Numbered from the stretch's first letter, positions 19,401-30,861 are shown. The stretch is 64,000 bases of DNA from Rhabditoides inermis (GCA_963966185.1 CAWZYM010000455.1:1-64000); one strand, 5' to 3'. Notes: generated from the letters alone by a model not told the origin. Program-made: numbers and translations.

Positions 19401-22040
19401 TTGATTGGGACATTGAGTTGACAAATTGTACAGATATTGATACGATGTACACTCACTTTTCTAAAATTGTTACTGATTGTTTGAACAAGTGGACACCAAC
19501 AATCAAACAAGCTAAGCAAAAATGGCCTCGTTATATTACCAAATTACGTGATAAATCACGTAAATTATATACTCGATATAAGGTATCAAAAATGCAGGCA
19601 GACAGAGATGCATATAAGATAGCTGAATCTAAGTACAAGCACGAACTTCACATGGTTATTAGAAAGAAAGAGTTCGGAATTTTGAATAGTTTCGATTTAA
19701 ATAAATTTTGGAAATATGTATCTGCAAAAACAATGAGTAGAAAACAGCTAGGTGCTCTAAGAAATCAGCAAGGCGAACTTGTAGTAGATGATTCGCAACG
19801 AGCAGAGCTTCTCAACAATCATTTCAAATCTGTATTCACAGTGGATGACAACAAACCATTTTTTCCCGATGTGGTTCTCGGATCTAGTATGAATAGCATT
19901 GACTTCAGTCCTGTGAATGTATACAGATTTTTATTAAAAGTCAAAAACAAACTTTCTTATGGTGTGGACTCCATTCCTAGTATTGCCCTTCATAAATTAG
20001 CTGTCGTGCTCGCTCTTCCGCTATCAATTATATTCACGAGAAGTATACAGACTTGCACATTGCCGAAGGTGTGGAAAACATCTATTGTAACGGCGGTGTT
20101 CAAGTCTGGTGATCCATGTAATCCGACAAACTATCGCCCCATTGCACTCACATGTACATCTTGCAGATTATTTGAAACGATTGTTACACATGATATAAGA
20201 AAATACATGTGGCAAAATCACATTTTTTCATCAAATCAGCATGGTTTCTTAGATCATAGATCCACATCCTCTCAACTCATAAAGTTTCAAAGTGACCTGA
20301 TCAAAAACCGGCAAGGAACAGATGTCATATATTTGGACATTGCGAAGGCATTCGATACAGTGAACCATCGTAGATTGTTGGACATCATGTGTGCTTATGG
20401 GATCAGTAGAGAAATTGTGAATTGGATAAAAGTATATCTAAATGGTCGACATCAAATGGTGAGAGTGAATGAATCTGTCTCCCAACCAACAATAGTGGGA
20501 AGCGGAGTGCCTCAAGGATCAGTCCTGGGGCCTCTTCTTTTCAACATTTACCTGAATGATCTGGAAAAATGCATACAACACTCAAAAACACTGATGTATG
20601 CAGATGATACTAAATTTTATATAAGTAGAAGTATTCCAGACTATTTAACAAAGCTTCAAACTGATATGAACTCAGCTTTTGATTGGTTCTCTAATCGGCA
20701 ATTAAAAATTTCAATTGGCAAGTGCGCTGTATTGTGTACGAATACTGGAAGACAAAAACGCCATAATTCGTGTTATTCTATTGGCGGAATACAGCTGCAA
20801 CAAAAAGACCATATCCGAGATCTTGGAGTTGAAATATCAAGTGATCTTAAACCTCGAATTCACTTACTACAGCAAGCTCGTAAGGCAGGTGCAATTATGA
20901 ATAATATGTTCAGAGCCTTCAGTTTTAACAAGAAAGGCTTTATGACGCTCTTTAATGCTAAGGTTTTACCTATTTTGGAATACAATACTGAGTGCCTCAT
21001 TGATATAAAGAAAACTTACTGGGATCCAGTTGAGAAAATTCAAAGAAAGTTTACAAAACGTTTTTGTCCGAATCTTGAGTATGATCAAAGACTGAAAGAA
21101 CTTGATCTCAAACCTCTTTCATTGCGCAGAACAATCAAAGATGTTTGTACTGCACAAGTATGTGTATGGTCAAGTTTGGGTGGACAAAGAAGACAATCCG
21201 ATTGTATTGTACTCGAAAGAATCTACAATTCAGTCAAGGAGTAGAGGAAATGGACTGAAAATCTTCTCAAAATCAACCACTGCTCTCGAACAATCTTTCC
21301 TATCTCACAGAGTTTGCACTGTTTGGAATCAGTTACCAACTTCCATCGTTTGTGAAGACAATTCCAAAATATTCAAAACAAATCTGACGAACTATCTCAT
21401 GAAAAATGTTCTGAAATCATATACAGCGAACTAGTATACTGACTGCACTTTACCGCGCAATGCTGCGCGTCTTCCTCAATTACAGTTAGCGGCACTACTC
21501 CACTATGTGGTAGCCACTCCACTCTGGGGGCGGTGCCGGGGTAGGCATCGGGGGCGCGGGTGCGGTCACTCTACTGCGGTCTGTCTCCCACGGCAGCAGC
21601 ATCTATCCACCCAAATATTACGGTAGCATGTACTGTACATTGTTGCATTTGCATCTTCGTTATTTATTGCTCCCGTGTATACCTATCCTAGTCGATTACG
21701 ATAAACATTACATTACATTACATTTATTTAATTCCTAAATTGAGAAAAGATGACGTTTTGTATTTAGTTGGTGTCTTTATCGGAGTATATTACCAAGAAC
21801 AAGATCACGCTGGACAGCAAGCAGATGAAGATGTCGTATGGGGTTGTGCTGTCTGTACCTTTGTTGTTATCTAAAAAGAGTATTAAAAAGAATGAGAGAT
21901 CTGTGGTGGCGAAAGTGTTGGGATCAATGTGTGGGACTCTGTTTACGGTAGCGTCAATCCGCAAGACTGTTGATATGTTGACGGCAGAGAAGGAAAAGAT
22001 TCGGCAGATGCATATCAAGGACGGTGGTATTCCCGAATAG
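16457..22040 (+). CDS. Small arginine/serine-rich protein
   Basis: Four exons, all joined in phase 0: 16457-16480 (MYGPPNGF), 16565-16639, 17231-17506 and 21768-22040, giving about 215 aa. The middle part is a basic RS domain (SRSRERNRERSRKRRSSSRG and following); the C-terminal about 90 residues are a conserved-looking non-RS segment ending KDGGIPE. Family unknown to me. An RS domain suggests a nuclear RNA-processing role, but this is inference. The second intron holds a TTAA-flanked element and the third (4.26 kb) holds a complete CR1/Jockey-like retrotransposon, so correct expression needs that insertion to be spliced out. Confidence 0.75.
16766..17126 (-). mobile_element. TTAA-flanked TIR element with tRNA-like box B, copy 1
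   Basis: A 361-bp segment bounded by TTAA on both sides. The ends are AGAAACAGTGGCGACTT and, inverted, AGCAACAGTGGCGACTT. On the minus strand the interior has an A-box-like TGGCTCAGTGCA and a perfect B box GGGTTCGATTCC about 50 nt apart. There is no protein. Related copies: 23058-23302, 49835-50205 and a truncated one at 48739. Confidence 0.75.
17784..18638 (+). CDS. Retrotransposon ORF1 (coiled coil plus RRM-like nucleic-acid-binding protein)
   Basis: A 284-residue protein from the first ATG. The N-terminal region (residues about 10-60) has heptad-like leucines (coiled coil), followed by a low-complexity Pro/Ala linker. The C-terminal half contains RRCVIVGKDDEE... and RPIKVLCRSNDDAETVRR, a pattern of ORF1p RRM/CTD domains of non-LTR elements. 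It is expected to bind element RNA as a chaperone. The stop overlaps the ORF2 start as TAATG. Confidence 0.8.
   Translation: MTADSPPPDSTGYVTQGDHAKLLDAHNQLMTAYMSLNAKHERLIADYASLIRKHETDKPNGSWRHNDNDFPPLTSRPAATTTAAPYGRPPAMLAANTLRELYSLAKETPPNPRYDIYVRSGKCKEDREKEEKDRRCVIVGKDDEENEDETTLTDAVKAALSGRGEDPDMVIKAYRHPPASTQPRRPIKVLCRSNDDAETVRRTIGGAGLGRYVRRDLTALERERDSQLRQFVYNLNCRAGYMMFVVRDMMILERKVRAAPPTSSPGTAPVGGTVVGVDVTGNAQ
18638..21244 (+). CDS. Retrotransposon ORF2: APE endonuclease and reverse transcriptase
   Basis: 868 residues. N-terminal apurinic-type endonuclease: LSLANIRSLNTQ near the start, IAGDFNMPDVDW around residue 146, and a later SDHLL. The reverse transcriptase has AKAFDTVNH (about 568), SGVPQGSVLGPLLF (about 622) and YADD (about 654). 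There is no RNase H. Translation probably depends on reinitiation at the TAATG overlap with ORF1. The frame runs past the family-typical C-terminal homology into unrelated residues after about 21145, so one frameshift has probably inactivated this copy. Confidence 0.9.
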   Translation: MSSCSQYTKLSLANIRSLNTQSLLFCNHYLSLQTNSVLVITETWLSSGALISILNYTFFSASRPQGGGGGVGIFVSDSLSPSQIGRPYSNIKFEAISIKITNNSGISLCIIGVYRKGSIANDPTFTHEFQQYIDGLNLSCQYVIAGDFNMPDVDWGIMDAVRPMSKEFLEFVALSGLTQHVHHPTHTNGNTLDLLFTSEKSMIFNVEVDTPVSDHLLVTCELEFRITNQNYHKDKSFKSYRLSDYTAIEAELAHVDWDIELTNCTDIDTMYTHFSKIVTDCLNKWTPTIKQAKQKWPRYITKLRDKSRKLYTRYKVSKMQADRDAYKIAESKYKHELHMVIRKKEFGILNSFDLNKFWKYVSAKTMSRKQLGALRNQQGELVVDDSQRAELLNNHFKSVFTVDDNKPFFPDVVLGSSMNSIDFSPVNVYRFLLKVKNKLSYGVDSIPSIALHKLAVVLALPLSIIFTRSIQTCTLPKVWKTSIVTAVFKSGDPCNPTNYRPIALTCTSCRLFETIVTHDIRKYMWQNHIFSSNQHGFLDHRSTSSQLIKFQSDLIKNRQGTDVIYLDIAKAFDTVNHRRLLDIMCAYGISREIVNWIKVYLNGRHQMVRVNESVSQPTIVGSGVPQGSVLGPLLFNIYLNDLEKCIQHSKTLMYADDTKFYISRSIPDYLTKLQTDMNSAFDWFSNRQLKISIGKCAVLCTNTGRQKRHNSCYSIGGIQLQQKDHIRDLGVEISSDLKPRIHLLQQARKAGAIMNNMFRAFSFNKKGFMTLFNAKVLPILEYNTECLIDIKKTYWDPVEKIQRKFTKRFCPNLEYDQRLKELDLKPLSLRRTIKDVCTAQVCVWSSLGGQRRQSDCIVLERIYNSVKE
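21146..21434 (+). pseudogene. Frameshifted C-terminal part of ORF2
   Basis: Reading frame 3 continues the RT C-terminal domain with features typical of CR1/Jockey proteins: SFLSHRVCTVWNQLP, then FKTNLTNYL. It overlaps the tail of ORF2 in a different frame, so a one-base indel near 21145 separates them. Confidence 0.75.
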
Positions 22041-22177
22041 TGGTTCGACATGGACATTCACCTTGATCGCTGGCTGATTCCCGCTACCCTCCCCACCCCC
22101 TCTGTACCTGTTGTTTCCTGCCCCCATTCTACAGCAGTTTCTTTGCCTCCCGTGACCATGTCTATTCCGATCCCATC

Positions 22178-22312
22178 TACCGTACTCCCTCACCCGATCT
22201 CATCTACCGTACCCCTGCATCCGACCGCACCTACCGTAATCCTGCATCCGACCCCACCTACCGTACTCCCGCACCCGACCCCATCTACAGTACCCCCGAT
22301 GTCGGCAGCCGA
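22178..22312 (+). repeat. 27-bp tandem repeat encoding 9-residue units
   Basis: About five units of CTACCGTACTCCCGCACCCG-like sequence with a 27-bp period, so the plus-strand frame keeps a nine-residue Pro/Thr/His pattern (TVLPHPTP). The frame starts at ATG 22050, 10 bp after the RS-protein stop codon. More likely 3' UTR or intergenic than a real protein. Confidence 0.6.
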
Positions 22313-22499
22313 CCCTGACCCTGCTATACTACTAACGGCTTCATCCTTCACTTCAGCTGCTGTGCCGCCATAGACTATTGCTTTCCCACCTACTTCGGCA
22401 ACCTCAACTCCCTCTTCTCCCTCCTCGGCAGTTTCTTATCCGTTGACATCGTCCACGCAGTGCACCCCTCGTCATCACAACCACTCCTCAATCCCAAAT

Positions 22500-22645
22500 T
22501 CTTGATCAGGAAAAATTCCTGACCAGGAAATTTTCTGGCAAGGTTATTTCCTGACCAGGAAAGTTTCTGGCAAGGTTAATTCCTGACCAGGAAAACTCCT
22601 GGCAAGGTTATTTCCTGACCAGGAGAATTCCTGGCAAGAAAAACA
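22500..22645. repeat. CCTGACCAGG/CCTGGCAAGG minisatellite, locus 2
   Basis: Same unit family and orientation as 15893-16030, with a clearer alternation of TTCCTGACCAGG and CCTGGCAAGGTTA. Confidence 0.8.
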
Positions 22646-23057
22646 TATCTGCATGGTTTTCTGGACTTCATCCGGATTCATATCATAATGATTGTGTTGT
22701 TATACTTAGAATCAACGATTCCGGATAAACGATTGATTGATTGAATAATGGAGAAGGTATTCTGCCACTCTCTCCAACTTTGAAGGACTCGCCGAATTCG
22801 TTCTGCGCTCTACACACTGATCCCAACCTGTGACCTTGAACCTGTTCAACCCAACTTATATTTAAGTGTACACTCTGAATTTCGAAGTTGAGTTAGCACC
22901 GGGATGTGAAAATATGATGAAAACTATGCAGTTTTGCCAATATAACTATTTGAAAATGCCGGCAAGACGAAAACAAATGAGCGCAAAATGTGTCAAAATG
23001 CAGAAATTGGTGCCAATTGGTGCCAATTTACAGTGTTCAACAGAACTTTTCACAGAC

Positions 23058-23302
23058 TTAAAGGTATCTCCGACACATAGGTATATTGTCAAAAGTGCAT
23101 CGTTTTCATCATATTTTTACATCCTAGTGCTAACTGAACTTGAAAATTCATAGTGTACACGCCCTAGTACCTTGCCTTGCCTACAGCCGTAGTGGCACAG
23201 ACCTCGCCGGTTCGAGTCCTGTCTACGGCAAATGTTTTGCATGAGTGGTAATGCGCGTTCAAGAGAGCTAGTTGCAGAACTAGGTCGCCACTGTTCCTTT
23301 AA
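23058..23302 (+). mobile_element. TTAA-flanked tRNA-like element, copy 2
   Basis: Bounded by TTAA; the right end inverted reads AGGAACAGTGGCGACCTAG, matching the family, while the left end is diverged. On the plus strand it has an A-box-like CAGCCGTAGTGG and a perfect B box GGTTCGAGTCC, then the shared string CAAATGTTTTGC also found in copy 1. Confidence 0.6.
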
Positions 23303-23374
23303 CAAACTGTTCCATTCCAATAAAAATGGGTTCGTACTATGCATCCGTGCATGAGTGAATGAAGAAGAGAGAGG

Positions 23375-23418
<44 letters not shown>

Positions 23419-24216
23419 AAAAAGAGAAATAGAAAGAGAAAGAGAAAAGGAGAAGGGGGAGAAGAAAAAAAGATTAATTTGGCAGGAAGGGAAGCGCTTT
23501 GTGTTAACCAATGATAAAGTTATCCTTTCTGTACGGTAGTCATTTCTCTTTCAGGAACTCTTTCACATCTAAGTATAGGAAAACGTTTCACTTCATACAC
23601 GTAAACTGTAAGGGTGTTAGTTGGACTTTGACAGAATAGTACACAAATAGTAATAAACCGATTTTTTCTCATTTCGAAATCATCGATAAGTTCGTTTGAA
23701 AAATCAGGCAGGTGTTATAGTGATTTTTACATTCTGTTGTTGTTTTCTATGCTCACTCTTTTTCATATGTAATCTTGCTTGTGTGTGCGTCAAAATAAAC
23801 GGATTTGAATGTTTTTCGCCACCTACATTCGGAATGTGGCTTGGCTCACGTAACTATAAATTGCTGCAACAGAGAATCAGTATCAGTGCGTGAGTGATAG
23901 GTGCGATAGAGCGATGGATACATAGACTCGTCACTCGTGCCTCAACAACATAAGAACGGGCGTCAGTTGGCTCTCCGATGTTTACTATCTTGCACTGTTG
24001 CTGACCGCTTTATACATTCCAGTCGACCATGTGGTCTTGTTGTTCGCATGTCGTTTGTCTTTTCTACGATTGAATGTTGCAGTTGCTCACCATTTGTAAA
24101 ATATTGCAAATCACTCATCGAAAGAACCTAATGTGAGATGGTCGTAGATATGGTTTCTTTGTCACTATGTGGAGTGGACATCGGACATCGTTGCATCGCC
24201 CGTTTCATATTTCAGC

Positions 24217-25075
24217 ATGCATCTTCTTCGGTTTCTCGGATGCGTGGCTGCCGCGTCGGCGTCCATTGCTCTCGTCGACATTCACGTGAGAACATTCGTA
24301 GACATCGCGAAGTGTTACTTTCCATTCCAGAAAGGCGACATTCTCGAGCTCTCGATTCCCGGTGTCAAATCATGGGGAACGAGCTACAATGGAACAAACG
24401 CGAGTTCTTTTTTGCCGGGCCATGAAAATAGTATCATGAGATTTTTTTAGGTTCTGTTCGTGCGATGCACCGATTCAGAGGAAGTGATCAACTGCGGACA
24501 GTGGATAGATGAAGTGGGGGATTCAAAGAGAGAAAGAGATAACACAGATAGAGAGGGAGAGAGAGAGAGAGAGAGAGCTACTGCAGGACGGCGAAATGTT
24601 CCGCAACGATGGTCGCACATCGATTTCCGAGGACGGCACTCTGAGGCGAGAGAGACTCACCTCTGATAACAATCTGACATGTGTTGTAGGATCACCGATT
24701 TCGGAGAGGCCGACCAAGGCACCTATTACTCGCCCGACAGGTTTGGGAAGTATCGATTCTTCAACATAGTAATTTATAGTGTGTTCCGAACTAGCTGACA
24801 CATAAGCATTATGCCATTATGTGACCATTTTGAACGTTATTTGAAGGTGAATATTGTAACAAACTTAGAATCTTCTAAGCAAAAAAAATTGTTGAAAAAA
24901 ATTTTGCGCGTATATCATCGCATAGGAAAATAGAGCACGAAACTTTGAATTGGCGGCGTTTTGCCCACGCAATCTAATTGGAGCTACTTCCAGGAAGCGT
25001 ATCGAGACGCACAACGCGGATGGCACGGTGTCCGCCGTGCTCGGACCCCACTTCACCGTCAATATCAAGGAATGA
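24217..25075 (+). CDS. Small secreted single-Ig-domain protein
   Basis: Six exons close in frame and give 131 aa: 24217-24285, 24331-24430, 24479-24513, 24587-24645, 24690-24740, 24994-25075. A signal peptide (MHLLRFLGCVAAASASIALV) is followed by one Ig-like fold: KGDILELSIPG (strand B region), CGQWIDEDG (the tryptophan core), and SEDGTLRITDFGEADQGTYY, the classic D-x-G-x-Y motif. The second canonical cysteine after the Tyr is missing (YYSPD). Introns of 45, 48 and 44 nt are very short; the 44-nt one uses a GC donor (AG/GCGAGA). Probably extracellular and binding a protein partner; role unknown. Confidence 0.75.
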
Positions 25076-25722
25076 ACATGTGAAGCACAGTGGAGACACT
25101 TTCCTGGAGCGCTAACTACTGACTACTGTATCATTACTACTGTATCGCTAACTACTGTATCGCTTAAAACAACTGTTTGAAATGTATAAAAATATTGATT
25201 TCTGGTATGAAATGATGCTGAACAACAATTCGACATTTAATCAACATATTTGTTCAAGTGAAGTGAATCTGAAGAAAACTGAGTGCGAAGGAAGTTGAAA
25301 TGATCCAGCCAGCCCCGCCTATTAGACTGCAGATACGCTTGCTTAAAGAACTTTATTATTTGACAAGCTTTGTTATTTCAGAATTGTTAAACGATACAAA
25401 GGATATTTTTTGATTACTCAGGATAGATCACTCACACTCAAGAAAAAAACCTATTTTGTACAGTTGTGCAGTTTTCTGCGAGTACAGTGCATGCAGGATT
25501 TCTCACTACGATATTGGGCGGCCGCTCATTTTGGTTCCGATTTTCCATTGTCTTCCCGTTTCCTTGTGAGTGTATGGTGGTCTCTCCCCCCTCTCTCATG
25601 GCACCTGACCTTGGTGCGACTAATCCTCCGCATTCACACGCGCGCAACGGAGAACATCTGTTCGTTCTCGCATAAAATTGAAATGTCCGCGTACGTTTTC
25701 CGTGTTGCATAGCCATTTGTAG

Positions 25723-28700
25723 ATGGAAGCGGGCCTGGAAGCGGAGCGAGACTCGTCGCCCGAATCAGCAGCTGAACAGCCAGTCGAGTCCGCGCCGCCG
25801 CCGCCGCCGCAACAAGAGGGACGCGGACTGAAACGCATCAAGGTGTGGTTGTGAGTGCATGTCTGCTTGAGAGTGGTCAGTATCTCTTGTATGGAATACT
25901 CGGGTTCGCAGTGGTTGACTGGTTGGATGAAATATTGCAGGAAGAGGAGGACGAGTCGCGCTCGTCTGGGTCCGTGTCGCCGCCGCCATCGCCGCGCGTC
26001 AAGCACAGGAGGGAGTGCGCCGAGGTGAACCATTTCGTTGCTTATGCATTAAAATGCTTACAAAATGTCTTTGTTTTGTATATTTTCAACCTGCTGCAGG
26101 TGGCGAAGAAGCGCTTCAAGCCCGAGACGCCCGTGAAGAAGGAGGGCGACGAGGAGAGAAAGGTGGGTGTGGGTCGTCCGGCGACAATATTTAGCGGTTT
26201 CGATCGTTACATTGTATTCTTGACAAATCTTCTGTTCAAATCTCTGTTCAGACCGCTGACTTTAGTTCGCTTGTTTCTATCTTGTTATTATGTTTTCTTT
26301 GTCGTCACATCTCTGTTCAGACTGACTCGTCGGGGGACAACTCTCGCGAGGGCTCGTGCGAGCGCGCCGACTGCCCCGTGCAGAAGACGTGCTGCCTGCG
26401 CATCAGCAACGGGTCCGTTTTCAACTCACTACTCCTCCGCTGTCCCTACTCCATCACTACTCCATCGTTATCTTTTTGTTCACGCAATCAGATAAGCAGT
26501 GCACTTGTACTTTTACTACTTATAATGTACTTGCGTCCGCAATTGTGTGGGTAATCGATAAATCGATAAATCGATTTGCAGATGTTTCGAGTCGCGCGTG
26601 GAATGCGGCACGAAGCTGTACCAGCACATTACGCGCGGCGAGCACGTGTGCGCCGCGTGCTACGAGGAGTGCTGGAAGAGGTACGGTAGGAATACTGTAC
26701 TCTCAAATGGTTACTGTATTATCGAATTACCGTATCCAGCGGCCACCAGTACACGGACCGGTTCACGACGTGGAAGTGCGATTGGCAGAACGAAAGCCGC
26801 TGCACGCCCAGCCTCAAGTTCTTCATACAGGTACGGTACTACTGCTGGGTTACGGTAGTCATGTATTCGTTGCAGGACCAGATGCTGCCGTTCTGGGCGC
26901 GGTGCACCGAGTGCGAGAAGTGGCGCAAGATGAGCAAGGGCGCGGAGTATCAGGTGAGAAGAGCGCACGTGTGTCCGCAAGGAGTGCGGAGTAGTTGGAA
27001 GGGAAACCAGAACTCTGTTGACTGTGCAGGAGAAGTCTCCCATGCCGGACGAGCTGAGCAAGTGGACGTGCGGGCGGTGCGAGGAGGACGAGGACGAGGC
27101 GAGTTGTTCGCATTGCATTTTAAGTGTTTTTATCTCTCATGCACAATCTTGTTCATTTCTTGTTGCGTACTGTAACTGAAGCCGCTTTTCTCTATGGGCG
27201 AGCAAAAACCCGATTATCGAAACTGTGTCCTTCAATTGTGCAAACCTTCTCAACCATTACATGTTGTAACGATGATTTCGGGGCGTATTGTAAATCCTAA
27301 TTAATGCTTGATTTGATTTGATTATTTGTTTCCAGCGCGCGGTGGCTGCTTGTGAGCGCACGTGGGCCTCTTCCCTGTGCGCGCCGCCCCTCCTCCACTC
27401 GTCGCCCGCCCTGCACTTCCTGCGGTACGTGGGGTTCTGGAATCTAGATTCTAGATATTATATTGATGGTACCCGCCCTACACACGTACACTTTCTATAT
27501 GGGACGTCAGCACACGGCATCTAGGGTACAATCCGGTTTCCATATCCTTTTTGAAGTAGTTATTACAGATTGTTTTATTTTTCACGTTTGCACCTAATTT
27601 AATAATGCAATCGTGTTGCAATACTGTTGTTTCTGGAAAGGTTTTTTTGATTCATATGAATCATAAGATAAGAGCGATAAAAAGTGAGTGTGCTGTTCAT
27701 TGTACTCCGTTTGTAGTGACGACTACTTTTTCGACGAGGTCGGCATGAGTCCCGTGAACGCGGCCGTCAACGAGTCTGGTGGGTATACTGTATCTATACA
27801 TTTAGTACTGTAACGTGTTTCGTGGTTACTGTATCTTACAAGTTGGTATTCGGTATGACAACTGAACTACTGTACTTCAGATGTGTCGAAGCCGTCGTTC
27901 ATGTCACCCTTCAACATCCCCAACGAGGCGTCGATGGCGTTCTGCCTGCGACCGGACATCATGGAGTGAGTGGAAGGGGTTACGGCTGTGGATCACGGAC
28001 AGTTTGCAATCATTGCAGATGCATTTGATTGTATCAGCCAGTTTGTCATTCCCATTTTGTCTCTCCAGGTACGACGAGCTGCTTGCTTTTCCCGAGTACG
28101 CGACCGAGCCGACCGTCTACCTCGCCGTGCGCAATCTGATCGTGGCTATGTGGTGCATCAATCCGTATGTGAGTATCACAAATATGGTTATGACACGTTT
28201 TCGTATAATGCGAAATCACGAAAGGTGTAAGGGGATTCGCATTGGAAGTGGTACCATGTAACGTTCTCACTTTTGTGGTACCATGTAACGTTCTCACTTT
28301 TGTGTTAGGAGGTGTCGGTCGTTTTAGGCGTCACGATTATGTTTTGTGATTACCTGTATCCCAGGAGTACCTTCTTCCGTCGACGGTGCTGGACCACGTG
28401 ATTGTGCGGGGGCTGGTGCGCGTGTGGTATGCCGGCGAGACGAAGCGGGTCTACGACTACCTCAACAGGTACGCCTGTCACTTCGTCAGTCCGTAACATT
28501 AGAGTAAGATATTTATCTGGAACCGGCATAGCAGTCGAGTGGTGATGGAAAATTGTTAAGTTCATCGCTACACATATTATCGTTATCACTCTCGTTTGCA
28601 GGAAGAGCCTCATCAACTACGGCATCCTCGCGCTGCCCAAGGAGCCGGTCAGCAAGCCGGAGGGAAAGGTGGGTAGCTAAGCAATGAATGATCCTGTACC

Positions 28701-30815
28701 TTTCACGTGAATCATTGGCAAATTAATCATTGATAATTGATACGATTCAAATCATAGTTATAATACCATGTCTATCAGAAGCCTCTCTCTGTGGTGGTGA
28801 TCGGGGGCGGCATCTCGGGTCTGTCGGCGGCACGCCAGCTGCGCTCGCACGGCGCTCAAGTCAAGGTGCTCGAGGCCAAGCCGAAGGTCGGAGGCAGGAT
28901 GCAGGTGCGAGTGGGGGAGTGTGTGGGAGAGATGAGAGGCGAACAGCGGACTGTCAATGTAATGAAACGAAACCACGCTATTGTAATGATGGGATACAGT
29001 ATGTGAACGAATGACCAGAAATCATGGAAAAGTGTGTGAGAGAGAGCGTGCTTCGCCGTCTGCTTCTCTTTCATTATAACAACGACGGGGCGGTAAGCCT
29101 CGATAGATTAACTAAACAAACTGTATCGGGAAAGTTTATGAATGCGAATATTTTACAATCTATGCATTTCGAACCGCATGATTCAGTTTCCGCGGCGAGC
29201 CTTAGCCTCAGCAGCCTTGGCCTGTCCGTTTGCCTTAGCCTCTGCTCCGCGGGCCTTTCCTTCCTCGGCCTTCGCTTGATCGTTGGCCTTAGCCTCAGCA
29301 GCCTTGGCCTGTCCACGGGCCTTCATCTCCTCTCCCTTGTCGGAAGCGCGGGGTCCACGAGCCTTCTTCTCCTTGCCCTCCTTCTTGGCGTCCCTCTCAG
29401 CCTGCTTCTCCTTCTTCCTGGCGTCCTTCTCAGCTTGCTTCTCCTCCTTCTTAGCCTGAGCAGCGGCCTTCATCTCCTCTCCCTTGTCGGAAGCGCGTGC
29501 GGCACGAGTCTTGTCCTTGTTGTCCTTGCCCTTGTTCTCGCCGTGTCCGTTCTTGTGGCTGCCTCCCTTGTGGGCGTGTCCCTTGCCGGCCTTGCGCGCG
29601 CTCCTCTCGTGCGCGTCCTCGACCTCGGCGGTCTCCTCCTTGGCTACCTCGCCCTGCTCGCTCGCCTCCTCCGCCTTATCGCCTCCGAAAAGGTTACGAG
29701 CGAAGCGCTTCACCTAAAAGGGAAGTGTCTTGTGACATGTATAGTTGACCATTGACGTACCTGGGCAAAGTATCCCTCTTCCTCCTCGGCGACTTCGATG
29801 GCCGGAGTGGCTGTCTGCTCCGAGTCTAGCATGAATTTATGAGTTGAAAAAGAAGTACGAACTATGAACTCACCAGCATAGACGGTGAGCGCGAGAAGCG
29901 CGAGTCCGAAGAGAGCCGAGAACCTCATGTTGGGTGTGCTGCTCTATTCTGCTTTCGCGCCTTTTATACACACAGAAGCAGGCCAATTATGACACAGATG
30001 GAAACAGGGAGCCGCGCAATCCGCGCCTGATTAGCGCAAATCGGATCTGGCTGGAGTTTTTCCAGTGATCAAAGTTTTGTTCGGAGGTTAGAATGTTTGA
30101 ACTGCACTGTAACAGAACACACGAGACAAACTACAAATGGTTTGTAGAAGTGAATTTCAATGCGTTCTTGTTGGATTATCATTACAATTTTACAGGACGA
30201 CTGGTCGCTGGGAGTGGCTGTGGGATGCGGAGCTCAGCTCATCACAGGAATCGTCAACAACCCGATAGTGCTCATGTGTGAGCAGGTGAGAGGCTTCATC
30301 GTCTTTTTATTGGTTCCGGCCCTATGAACTTTCTCGACAATTCGTCAATCAATTCGTCAATAGATCAATTGTCGATTGTAGACTGGCGTCGGCTATCGTC
30401 CGCTCACCCACGAGTGCCCTCTGATTGATGGAAAGACGGGCAGGCGAGCCGATATCAGGGTGAGTGGATGGGACTGGGCGATTGTTGGAACCGCGAAGTT
30501 TCAGTCTGCAATGGTTTACGGCGCTGTTCCTGCGCATTGCAAATACCATATTCACGACGATTCTGAATAAATGATTCGATTTGGTTTTCAGTCTGACCGC
30601 ATAGTGGACGAGCACTTCAACTGCGTTCTGGATGCGCTCGCTCACTGGAAGACGAACAGCGGAGGAAGCAAGGACGCGAGTCTGCTGGGTGCGTTGGAAA
30701 AGTTGCTTGATGACAAAACTAAACGATTTTTTTCATTATTTGCTCATGAGAAATTATCTGTTTACATAGCGCACTTTCACTCCACATTCTGTCAATCGAC
30801 TTGTTTTGTGATGTG

Positions 30816-30861
<46 letters not shown>

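Larger units (their letters stand above)
17700..21725 (+). mobile_element. CR1/Jockey-type non-LTR retrotransposon
   Basis: Two ORFs (17784-18638 and 18638-21244, plus a frameshifted C-terminal tail to 21434), then a 3' UTR of about 280 bp ending in a CATTA pentamer tail at about 21703-21725. The 5' border is not precise and no clear target-site duplication was seen. The element sits in sense orientation in the last intron of the RS-rich protein gene. It has no RNase H domain and no poly(A) tail, as in CR1/L2/Jockey relatives. Confidence 0.85.
22041..24216. other. Intergenic region with repeats
   Basis: No convincing gene. Contents: a Pro/Thr-rich open frame over 27-bp repeats (22050-22373), a CCTGACCAGG minisatellite (22500-22645), a TTAA-flanked tRNA-like element (23058-23302) and a GA-rich tract (23363-23470). 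The part from 23520 to 24216 shows nothing recognisable and may hold the promoter of the Ig-like gene. Confidence 0.6.
28905..30195. other. KDM1B intron hosting an antisense gene
   Basis: This 1.29-kb intron between the FAD-motif exon and the next amine-oxidase exon contains the complete KAKE-repeat gene on the opposite strand, including its TATA box. Confidence 0.85.

Noticed and set aside
29024..29755. 243-codon plus-strand frame rich in Leu and Ser
   Set aside because: Shadow of the KAKE-repeat gene, which has a signal peptide, splice sites and a TATA box on the minus strand.
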